A DNA stretch of 34,791 nucleotides from an uncultured Lachnospiraceae bacterium (GTDB lineage: Bacteria; Bacillota; Clostridia; Lachnospirales; Lachnospiraceae), in NCBI GenBank assembly GCA_910588565.1, contig CAJUPF010000031.1, forward strand, positions 1 to 34,791. The letters run 5' to 3'. The notes under the pieces are model-generated. The model made no database searches and was not told the origin of the DNA. It was given only the letters and a program-made list of their open reading frames with translations. Below, piece after piece: positions 9,558 through 16,033 of this stretch. A program made the translations under genes and the position numbers. Positions within the stretch are counted from its first letter, which is position 1, and each line of letters opens with the position of its first letter.

Positions 9558-10099
9558 ATGATATGTCTATGCGCCATAGCGACTGAAACTGACAAAGACA
9601 AGTTTCGGGCGATCTATGAGGAAAATTATCTGAACATGTATCATATAGCCCTTGGAATCACAAAAAATCAATCGGATGCGGAAAATGCCGTCCAGGAGGC
9701 TTTTTGGCCCTGGCTGAAAAATTTGAAAAATATTCACATTTAAACGGTAGAGAAATGTCCGGTCTGTGCGTTTCTATTATGAAGAACAAAATTATTGACG
9801 CGATCAGAAGAAAAAAGCGCTATAGTGAGGATGAGCTGGAACATCTGGTACTTTTCGATGAATGCCGGGAACATAACGCGCCATTTATGGCAGAACGGGA
9901 AGAAGAAAAAGCATTCGTGCAAAAAGCGTTAAAACAGATACCGGAGATTTTCCGGGAAACACTGGTTTTAAAATACTGCTATGAACTGAGCATCCGGGAA
10001 ATTGCCAGAATCCAGGGGGTATCCACAAAAACAGTAGATATGCGCATCTATCGTGGAAAGATGAAATTTCGGGAGGTGTGGAATGAGTTGGAACGATAA
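9558..10099 (+). pseudogene. ECF-like RNA polymerase sigma factor split by a one-base frameshift
   Basis: Two overlapping frames together make a normal small sigma-70 factor. The first, from ATG 9558 (AAGGAGTGA at 9541-9549 sets this start over the GTG at 9546), encodes region 2 (FRAIYEENYLNMYHIA...SDAENAVQEAF) and then runs to a stop near 9743. The -1 frame continues LALAEKFEKY, a short linker KIIDAIRRKKR and a good region 4 (IPEIFRETLVLKYCYELS, then IREIARIQGVSTKTVDMR). One extra T in the T5 run at 9701-9705 would restore a protein of about 180 residues. It could be a real inactivating deletion, a sequencing error, or frameshifting at the T run. The intact overlapping anti-sigma-like gene argues that the function was recently, or is still, in use. 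Confidence 0.8.
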
Positions 10100-10805
10100 A
10101 AAACGGCCACGGGAAGAAGCATCCATAAAATCCATGGTAACGCTGCTTCATAACTATGAAATGTCCCAAACCCCAGGGAAGGAAGAACTGCAGGACCGCT
10201 ATCAGCTTTCAGACATGTTCTTCCACAATATGGAAAGCATTATAAAAACGCAGGAGAAGAAATCCCGCAGAAGGAATCTGAGACGCAGTCTGGCAGCGGT
10301 CGCTGCAGCGGCTGCCGCTCTCCTGGTAATCACGCAGCCGCAGATTATTGCTATAGGAAAAGAATGGATGGTGTACTGGTTTCAGGATCATGTCTCGTTC
10401 CAGTTTGCAGAAGACACGGATATTAACTGGGTGCCAAGATATGAGTTTGGGTATGTGCCGGAAGGGTTTGAACTGGTCATAGATGACTACTATGATATTT
10501 CAGGCTACATACACTATGAAAATGAACAAGGAAACCGATTTTTTTTGGATTATGGAGAAATTGGCGGCGGATTGAACGTTGACAATGAAAATAAAGATTT
10601 TATAATTTTAACCGGAATCCACGGGGAAAAGATTTACTATCTTCGTGCTCAAAACGCTGGTGACGACAGTTCCATGACATGGATTGGCACAGATGGTATT
10701 ACAAAGTTTAATCTAATAAGTGATTTGCCGGAAAAAGATCTGTTGAAATTACAGGAAAATATCCGCATATCTGAAAAAGAGCCTGATTCAAATATAAAAA
10801 ATTAA
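10083..10805 (+). CDS. Putative membrane-anchored anti-sigma / DUF4367-like protein
   Basis: A 240-residue protein with a cytoplasmic N-terminal part of about 65 residues ending in a very basic stretch (KKSRRRNLRR, 59-68), one membrane segment rich in Ala (about 69-88), and an outside domain. The outside part contains PRYEFGYVPEGFELV (118-132) and the general form of the DUF4367-type domain found on many Firmicute anti-sigma proteins. The gene overlaps the end of the sigma-factor frame by 17 bp and has a strong GGAGGTG site inside it, so it is translationally coupled. By position and topology it probably holds the sigma factor at the membrane until an envelope signal arrives. No zinc anti-sigma motif (HxxxCxxC) is present, so the anti-sigma assignment is inference. 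Confidence 0.7.
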   Translation: MSWNDKKRPREEASIKSMVTLLHNYEMSQTPGKEELQDRYQLSDMFFHNMESIIKTQEKKSRRRNLRRSLAAVAAAAAALLVITQPQIIAIGKEWMVYWFQDHVSFQFAEDTDINWVPRYEFGYVPEGFELVIDDYYDISGYIHYENEQGNRFFLDYGEIGGGLNVDNENKDFIILTGIHGEKIYYLRAQNAGDDSSMTWIGTDGITKFNLISDLPEKDLLKLQENIRISEKEPDSNIKN

Positions 10806-10839
10806 AAATATTCAAAAATCTGGTAGTGATTTACCATTT

Positions 10840-10867
10840 TTGGACGTTTCTTATATAGGAATATAAA
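10840..10867 (+). promoter_or_regulatory. Possible promoter of the small exported protein gene
   Basis: TTGGAC (10840-10845), 16 bp, then TATAAA (10862-10867), with a start about 28 nt before the ribosome binding site region. The match is moderate; the gene could also be read through from the anti-sigma gene. Confidence 0.4.
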
Positions 10868-10901
10868 TAAAGTTTCAAATAACTTAGAAAGGGGGAGGCA
10901 G

Positions 10902-11315
10902 ATGAAAAAATTGCAGAAAAACTGGATATGCCTGATATTGCTGGGCGCCGTTCTTTGTTTTACACAGCCAATTCTGGCACAAGAGCAGAATAACACAATT
11001 TCTCCGATGTATACCCAGAATATCAGCTGCTCAACATACCTGCATTTAAACGGGCGAACAGCAGCTTGTACATTAAATATCATTGGCAGAAAAGATACCG
11101 CCAAAATATCAGGCATATTAAAGCTGTATGATTCCACAGCAGCAAAAACTGTGAAAAGCTGGAGCATATACAAAAAAAGCTCCTCTTACAGCGTTTCAAA
11201 AACAGCCGCTGTAAAAAAAGGCCACCGATATAAGCTGTCATTTTCTGGCAAAATCTATAGAAATGGCAGTAAATACGGTGAAGCAATATCAGCATCTACC
11301 AGCAAAAAGAACTAA
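10902..11315 (+). CDS. Small exported protein of unknown function
   Basis: A 137-residue protein that I do not recognise. Residues 1-27 form a signal peptide (basic KKLQKN, a hydrophobic core, likely cut after ILAQ or PILA). The mature part is short, rich in Ser, Lys and Tyr, and beta-like (SCSTYLHLNGRTAACTLNI, then KISGILKLYDS), with two cysteines at about 43 and 55 that could form a disulfide. Such small beta proteins are common in Lachnospiraceae. It has a strong GAAAGGGGGAGG site and follows the sigma/anti-sigma pair by about 96 bp on the same strand, so it may be an output of that system. This is a positional inference only. Confidence 0.6.
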   Translation: MKKLQKNWICLILLGAVLCFTQPILAQEQNNTISPMYTQNISCSTYLHLNGRTAACTLNIIGRKDTAKISGILKLYDSTAAKTVKSWSIYKKSSSYSVSKTAAVKKGHRYKLSFSGKIYRNGSKYGEAISASTSKKN

Positions 11316-11320
11316 GTAGA

Positions 11321-11431
11321 TACGATACCAAAGCAAAAGACTACAGGCTTGCAGGCAATTATAATAAAGCAAAATCTTCCGTTTCCGTATCCTTAAAGCA
11401 TCCTAAATCAGAGAAAGAACTGCTGCAGTAA
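11321..11431 (+). pseudogene. Open stretch after the exported protein, possible gene remnant
   Basis: In the -1 frame relative to the preceding gene, 36 codons read like a protein (YDTKAKDYRLAGNYNKAK, then SVSLKHPKSEKELLQ) up to a TAA at 11429-11431. There is no start codon or ribosome binding site of its own. It may be a shifted tail of the preceding gene or part of a lost gene; I do not recognise it. Confidence 0.25.
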
Positions 11432-11477
11432 CAGGTTTAGCCAGCTCTCCGCAGCTGGTCAGATTATACGGCGGATT

Positions 11478-11540
11478 GCTCCACCACCCAGACAGATTCC
11501 CCGATAGCGGCTCTGGATGCCCCATACCCTCAAAAGGATT
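11478..11540 (-). pseudogene. Remnant of a YoeB/Txe-type mRNA interferase toxin
   Basis: On the minus strand 21 codons read NPFEGMGHPEPL followed by SGNLSGWWS, a close match to the core of the YoeB/Txe toxin family as I remember it (NPFEGIGKPEPLKGNLSGYWSRRI). Just after it, four extra bases interrupt the frame and then Arg-Arg-Ile codons resume, as expected of a decayed copy. The N-terminal half and the catalytic C-terminus are missing, so this is a fossil of a type II toxin-antitoxin module rather than an active gene. Confidence 0.6.
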
Positions 11541-11558
11541 TCACAACACTCCCATGCA

Positions 11559-11734
11559 CTATACCTCAATCAGTTCATGCTCTTTGGGAATTGACTTCCC
11601 CGATTCAATGTTTGCCTGCGGTAAGCAGTCCCGGCTGCCTTCTATGAATTTACGCTTTTGCCCATCGCCAATCAGCAAGTGATTGGCATGGGAGTGAAAA
11701 ATAACAACTGTTACAACAGCCGCAGAACATTCTC
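11559..11734 (-). pseudogene. Unassigned open tail next to the toxin remnant
   Basis: A minus-strand frame without a start codon runs from a stop at about 11734 to a TAG at 11559-11561 and ends ...GKSIPKEHELIEV. It lies where the antitoxin would precede a YoeB gene, and the ending has the look of a short antitoxin tail, but I cannot assign it to a family. The rest of 11316-11743 shows nothing else apart from a short palindrome CCAGCT...AGCTGG near 11442-11459. Confidence 0.2.
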
Positions 11735-11743
11735 ATTTTTTCC

Positions 11744-11771
11744 TTGAAATTGTACCGTTTTTATGTATAAT
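11744..11771 (+). promoter_or_regulatory. Sigma-A promoter of the ABC-F gene
   Basis: TTGAAA (11744-11749) and a perfect TATAAT (11766-11771) are 16 bp apart on the plus strand. The predicted leader is about 60 nt, with AGAGGA shortly before the ATG at 11840. Confidence 0.75.
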
Positions 11772-11839
11772 ATAGTGGAGTTGCGTTTCATACAAATGAC
11801 GTTCCACAGAAATCAAGTTTAAGAAAAAGAGGATTTATA

Positions 11840-13480
11840 ATGATAAGTGCAAATAACATCACCTTACGTCTTGGAAAAAAAGCATTATTTGAAGATGTCA
11901 ACATCAAATTCACAGAAGGAAACTGTTACGGCCTGATCGGTGCGAACGGCGCCGGGAAGTCCACATTTTTAAAAATCCTGTCCGGCCAGTTAGAACCTAC
12001 CAACGGTGATATCGCCATCACACCGGGCCAGCGTCTCTCCTTTTTGCAGCAGGATCACTTTAAATATGACGACTATTCCGTTCTGGATACCGTTATTATG
12101 GGAAATCAGCGTCTCTATGACATTATGAAGGAAAAAGACGCCATCTATATGAAAGAAGATTTCACCGATGAAGACGGCATACGCGCCAGTGAACTAGAAG
12201 CAGAATTTGCCGATATGGACGGCTGGAATGCGGAATCTGATGCAGCCATGCTTTTAAACGGCCTCGGTATCCCAACCGAAGAACATGATTCCATTATGAA
12301 AGATCTCCCCGGCTCCATCAAAGTCAAAGTTCTGTTAGCGCAGGCGCTGTTTGGCAATCCGGATATCCTGCTTCTCGACGAGCCTACGAACCATCTGGAT
12401 CTGGACGCGATTGCATGGCTAGAAGAATTTTTAATCAACTTTGAAAACACAGTGATCGTCGTATCCCATGACCGCTATTTTCTAAATAAAGTCTGTACCA
12501 ATATTGCAGACATTGACTACGGCAAAATTCAGCTGTATGCCGGAAACTATGATTTCTGGTACGAATCCAGCCAGCTGATTGTCAAGCAGATGAAAGAAGC
12601 GAATAAGAAGAAAGAAGAGAAAATCAAAGAGCTGCAGGAATTTATCTCCCGCTTCTCCGCCAATGCTTCCAAATCCAAGCAGGCTACTTCCAGAAAACGC
12701 GCCCTGGAAAAAATTCAGCTGGATGAGATCCGTCCTTCCAGCCGAAAATACCCATACATCGACTTCCGTCCTTCCCGCGACATCGGAAATGAAGTCCTTA
12801 TGGTGGAAAATATCAGCAAAACCATTGACGGCGTGAAAGTTTTGGACAATATTTCTTTTATCCTCGGCCATGATGACAAAGTCGCTTTTGTTGGAGGCAA
12901 TGAACTTGCCAAAACGACATTTTTTAAGATTATCACCGGAGAGCTCGAACCGGATGAAGGGAAATACAAATGGGGCGTTACCACTTCCCAGTCCTATTTC
13001 CCGAAAGATAATACGGCGATTTTTGATACCGATCTGATTATTGTAGACTGGCTGACGCAGTTTTCCGAAATCAAGGATGCCACGTATGTACGCGGATTCC
13101 TGGGAAGAATGCTGTTTGCCGGAGAAGACGGCGTCAAGAAAATGAAGGTACTCTCCGGCGGCGAAAAAGTCCGTGTACTGCTCTCCCGTATGATGATTGA
13201 AGCCTCTAACATCCTGATTCTGGATGAGCCGACCGACCATCTGGATATGGAATCCATTACGGCTTTAAATAATGGCTTGATTAAATTCCCAGGCGTTATC
13301 CTGTTCTCTTCCAGAGATCATCAGGTTGTGGAAACTACGGCAAACCGTATTATTGAGTTCTTACCGAATGGAACCATGGTTGATAAAATTACGACCTATG
13401 ACGAATACCTTGCCAGTGATGAAATGGCCAGAAAGCGTTCTGTTTATTCTATGGCGGCGTCTGATGAAGAGGATAACTAA
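11840..13480 (+). CDS. ABC-F family ATPase, YkpA/YbiT-like
   Basis: A soluble 546-residue tandem-ABC protein of the ABC-F class, which acts on the ribosome rather than transporting. ABC1 has Walker A GANGAGKST (34-42), a degenerate signature DLPGSIKVKV (155-164), Walker B LLLDEPTNHLD with E181, and switch His in VVSHDRYF (H210). A charged linker follows (about 243-300, NKKKEEKIKELQEF). ABC2 has the family-typical Walker A variant GGNELAKTT (352-360), signature LSGGEKVRV (438-446), and LILDEPTDHLD with E463. Both catalytic glutamates are kept. In ABC2 the switch position reads SSRDHQ, with R492 where relatives have His. The overall match is to the Bacillus YkpA type, which is a housekeeping rather than an antibiotic-resistance class. 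It is a single gene with its own promoter and terminator. Confidence 0.93.
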   Translation: MISANNITLRLGKKALFEDVNIKFTEGNCYGLIGANGAGKSTFLKILSGQLEPTNGDIAITPGQRLSFLQQDHFKYDDYSVLDTVIMGNQRLYDIMKEKDAIYMKEDFTDEDGIRASELEAEFADMDGWNAESDAAMLLNGLGIPTEEHDSIMKDLPGSIKVKVLLAQALFGNPDILLLDEPTNHLDLDAIAWLEEFLINFENTVIVVSHDRYFLNKVCTNIADIDYGKIQLYAGNYDFWYESSQLIVKQMKEANKKKEEKIKELQEFISRFSANASKSKQATSRKRALEKIQLDEIRPSSRKYPYIDFRPSRDIGNEVLMVENISKTIDGVKVLDNISFILGHDDKVAFVGGNELAKTTFFKIITGELEPDEGKYKWGVTTSQSYFPKDNTAIFDTDLIIVDWLTQFSEIKDATYVRGFLGRMLFAGEDGVKKMKVLSGGEKVRVLLSRMMIEASNILILDEPTDHLDMESITALNNGLIKFPGVILFSSRDHQVVETTANRIIEFLPNGTMVDKITTYDEYLASDEMARKRSVYSMAASDEEDN

Positions 13481-13522
13481 ACTTCCTCTGAAATCTGGAA
13501 ATCAGAAAAATCACAACGATAT

Positions 13523-13558
13523 AAAAAAACTGCGGCAGATTCTGCGCCGCAGTTTTTT
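13523..13558. terminator. Bidirectional terminator between ABC-F and the FliD-like gene
   Basis: CTGCGG (13530-13535) pairs with CCGCAG (13547-13552), with an inner CAG/CTG pairing. A run of A precedes and six T follow, so the hairpin works for the plus-strand ABC-F gene and for the convergent minus-strand gene starting 8 bp further on. Confidence 0.88.
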
Positions 13559-13565
13559 ATGAAAA

Positions 13566-14465
13566 CTAAATCATGCTGTTCCATGTACTTCCGGATGAAT
13601 AATTATAAGAATAATTCCCGGCATTGTTGTATGTATTTGCTTTTGTCGCTTCGTACTGTGCATGGCTCTCAATTGCAGATGCTTTGGTGGATACCTGGTA
13701 AGCATAGGAATTCGTACCGTTGAACAGCTTCTTCGCAGCGCTCATATCTGCTGCCTTAAAAGCATCTTCGTCAATGGATAACGTATGATCCTTGGCATTG
13801 ATCTTAATCCCGACAGAAGCCAGCCGTTCTTCGTTGGCTTTGGTCAGATCCCGCATGGAAGACGCAGAAGCCCGGATTGCCATAACATTCGATTCACCCG
13901 CGCTTTCCAGCAGAGAATTGTAATTCTTCACATAGCCGGAAACTGCTTTATAAATCGCATTGGTGTCGTAATCCTTTGTCGTATTGCCTTCCTCATCCTT
14001 AACCGATACCTGGTTAAACAGGGATTTGCTGCCCTGTGCCAGAAGCGGATCGACTGCTTCGGAAAGATTCTTCGCATCGGATTTCAGCGTCGTCAGAGCA
14101 GACGTCTCTTCTTTGGAAGTCGATGTGGATTCTTCTGCAGGCTTGGTATATCCCGGCAGCTTCTCCCAGTAGTTCCAGTAGTTGTATTTCTTCGTGTCTG
14201 TCTTCTCTGTTTTATCCGTTGTATTTGTCTTAGACGCGGAATCGGTTCCTGTCACAGAACCGGACGGCTTAACATCATCCAGAGAAAAATAAGAGCTTAA
14301 CAGCTTATGGTAGGAGCCGTTCCGAATACTCGAATAATCCGAATAATTAAATCCCAGCATACTGGATGTAAATGAATTATTGGAAGATGCGCCCAGTAAA
14401 CCGGCATTCATACTGGAAAACAGATTGCCCACCATCAATGAATTACTTGAAATTGTAATTGACAT
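13566..14465 (-). CDS. Uncharacterised protein with FliD-like C-terminal region
   Basis: A 299-residue protein without signal peptide or membrane segment. The N-terminus is rich in Ser, Asn and Gly (SITISSNSLMVGNLFSSMNAG). A Thr/Ser/Lys-rich linker spans about 68-120, and the region 150-265 is probably helical. The segment LTKANEERLASVGIKINA, then DHTLSIDEDAFKAA and KKLFNG (about 206-250), resembles the C-terminal part of flagellar cap protein FliD, where SIDED-type motifs precede the D0 helix. The last 30 residues are rich in Tyr, Asn and Ser. No other flagellar gene is in the window, so it may be a family member used for another surface or assembly role. It has a strong AAGGAGTG site and its own promoter at 14542-14570. 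Function unknown. Confidence 0.7.
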   Translation of the reverse strand: MSITISSNSLMVGNLFSSMNAGLLGASSNNSFTSSMLGFNYSDYSSIRNGSYHKLLSSYFSLDDVKPSGSVTGTDSASKTNTTDKTEKTDTKKYNYWNYWEKLPGYTKPAEESTSTSKEETSALTTLKSDAKNLSEAVDPLLAQGSKSLFNQVSVKDEEGNTTKDYDTNAIYKAVSGYVKNYNSLLESAGESNVMAIRASASSMRDLTKANEERLASVGIKINAKDHTLSIDEDAFKAADMSAAKKLFNGTNSYAYQVSTKASAIESHAQYEATKANTYNNAGNYSYNYSSGSTWNSMI

Positions 14466-14541
14466 AACATCACTCCTTTGATTGGATGTCCTAACTTCCC
14501 TGTCCGGACATTTCTTATTTTAAGATACAATCTTACTAACT

Positions 14542-14570
14542 ATATTACCAAATATCTCCTCTGCTTTCAA
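14542..14570 (-). promoter_or_regulatory. Sigma-A promoter of the FliD-like gene
   Basis: On the minus strand TTGAAA (14565-14570) and TAATAT (14542-14547) are separated by 17 bp, giving a leader of about 70 nt. The rest of 14571-14791 shows no gene; it is AT-rich and contains only the inverted repeat at 14747-14770. Confidence 0.65.
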
Positions 14571-14746
14571 CGTTCGATTCCAGAATTTTCCGTTGTTTTT
14601 TATAAAAAAACATACTGTATTCAGGAAAAATTCGCCATATTAACAGTATGTTATTACTTTATTCACACTCTATCCACATATAGCTGGTATTCTAAGCCTA
14701 CGTAAAGTGTTTATTATTCATATATTGATGAATTTCTTCATAATGG

Positions 14747-14770
14747 CCTCGGTATCCTCGGATACCGGGG
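14747..14770. repeat. Strong inverted repeat after the small unknown gene
   Basis: A 24-bp palindrome (CCTCGGTATC / GATACCGGGG around CTCG) forms a 10-bp hairpin 22 bp after the stop of the small minus-strand gene. There is no clear T run on the minus strand; on the plus strand ATTTTA follows at some distance. It may be a weak terminator or a binding site. Confidence 0.5.
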
Positions 14771-14791
14771 CACTCCTCATTTTATAGCTGT

Positions 14792-15085
14792 TTAGTTGTA
14801 AGTCTTCTGTTCTGTTCCGCTGATATACGCCTGACCGTTTCTGGAGTAACCTATAATCCTTCCTTCCATACTGCGCTTCTCCTTCTGCCGTTCTGACGCT
14901 TCCGCTAACATCTGTCTGAATTCTTTCTGTCCGCCGGATTTTCTCTTCTCCTGCCCACGTCCATATGTGGAATCAGCCGCAGGAGAGATAATCATCACTG
15001 ATGAAACTTTATAATACCCTTCATATCCATATGCGGCGAATCCCTCCTTACTTACAGCATATACATGCTGTCTGAACTGCTGCAG
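14792..15085 (-). CDS. Small unknown protein, start uncertain
   Basis: I do not recognise this gene. From the first standard starts (GTG 14998 or ATG 14995) it would encode 67-68 residues (MIISPAADSTYGRGQEKR..., ending GTEQKTYN), highly charged in the middle and with no membrane segment. No ribosome binding site precedes these starts. The same frame is open upstream to a TAG at 15086-15088 and reads like protein (HVYAVSKEGFAAYGYEGYYK). At the very beginning a CTG at 15085 sits 8 bases after AAGGA (15094-15098), so a 97-residue product from a CTG start is possible. Alternatively the true 5' end has been lost. It shares strand with the FliD-like gene downstream, 326 bp away. Confidence 0.45.
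   Translation of the reverse strand: MQQFRQHVYAVSKEGFAAYGYEGYYKVSSVMIISPAADSTYGRGQEKRKSGGQKEFRQMLAEASERQKEKRSMEGRIIGYSRNGQAYISGTEQKTYN
15054..15071. repeat. Short perfect inverted repeat near the small gene start
   Basis: ACAGCAT and ATGCTGT flank ATAC. It lies inside the upstream open part of the small unknown gene and could be a local hairpin in its mRNA or a protein-binding site. Confidence 0.35.
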
Positions 15086-15163
15086 CTAACGTATCCTTGT
15101 TTCTACTATATATATCGTCTGATATTCCACTTTCTTAACATTTTTATCCATATTAAAAAAATA

Positions 15164-16033
15164 TTAATATTTTCCATTCCAGATATCATCCATACCAGTC
15201 CCTTTCCAGGTATTTTCCTCTTCCGAATACGCGGTTACCGTCAGAAACTGATAGCGATTGGCTGTTTTTAATGCGTCATAGACATATCGCAGCGGAATCC
15301 AGGTCCGGTTGTTTTCTGGGCTGCCCGGTTCTGTCAAAAAAACCATATCGGTACTGTTCTGATAAAGCCAGATATTGACATAGTGGCCAGCCGTATCTTT
15401 CCAGAATGTACTGTCATTGGCGCTGCTGACCAAAACAATCGCCGATTGGGACCGCCGGATCTGTTCCTGAAATTCCTCATAGGTTGCGGGCTTTTTATAA
15501 TATTTGCATTGAAATCCGGTGGCTCTCAGCGTTCTGCGAATCGCAGGCCAGTCAATGGCTCCGCTTTCTGCAGAGGGGTAATAATTGGTTACGGTAGTCG
15601 CATATTCAAAGAGATCCCAGGGGGAGCACTCATAATCCGTCAGTGTACTGTAGATATTTGCCATACAGCAGAATCCGCAGCCAAAACCGCCAAACTTCCT
15701 TCCGCTGACTACTTTTTCTGACCAGTCTCCGGCCCAGGGAAGCCCATCTCCATAGGAACGCGGCCCCTGCAGGAACGAATAGACCAGCGAAGAGGATTCT
15801 TCCGGCGTCAAAAGATAGTCTGACCAGTTAGCGGGAAAAATTTCTGTATCAAAAATATGTTTCTGAAAGTCAGCAAAGACCCCGGCATATCGTTCATGAA
15901 CCGCAGGAGGCAAAGAAGAAGCCGGCAGGGTGACCTCTTTTTGCTCGTTCATTTTTTCTATGGACACGGCACACAGTACTACGGTAAAAGCAGCCAAAAG
16001 CAGCAGGGCATACCTGAGTTTGGGTTTAAACAT
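15164..16033 (-). CDS. Membrane-anchored or exported C39-like cysteine peptidase family protein
   Basis: A 289-residue protein with an N-terminal hydrophobic segment (residues 8-24) that can serve as signal or anchor. It is followed by an outside domain of the papain-like C39/peptidase_C39_2 fold. The candidate nucleophile is C119 in GFGCGFCCMANIYSTL, the candidate His is H217 in DTAGHYVNIWL, and E235 in LTEPG replaces the more usual Asp/Asn-Pro. The extra cysteines around C119 are unusual. Substrate is unknown; relatives include peptidases and cell-wall or bacteriocin-processing proteins, and some are inactive. Its ATG overlaps the purB stop by 8 bp, so it is translationally coupled to a purine gene, a curious pairing. 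An AT-rich stretch follows its stop but no clear terminator was found. Confidence 0.65.
   Translation of the reverse strand: MFKPKLRYALLLLAAFTVVLCAVSIEKMNEQKEVTLPASSLPPAVHERYAGVFADFQKHIFDTEIFPANWSDYLLTPEESSSLVYSFLQGPRSYGDGLPWAGDWSEKVVSGRKFGGFGCGFCCMANIYSTLTDYECSPWDLFEYATTVTNYYPSAESGAIDWPAIRRTLRATGFQCKYYKKPATYEEFQEQIRRSQSAIVLVSSANDSTFWKDTAGHYVNIWLYQNSTDMVFLTEPGSPENNRTWIPLRYVYDALKTANRYQFLTVTAYSEEENTWKGTGMDDIWNGKY

Noticed and set aside
12482..13240. A 252-codon minus-strand frame within the ABC-F gene
   Set aside because: It lies fully inside the well-conserved ABC2 coding region on the other strand, with no ribosome binding site or domain.
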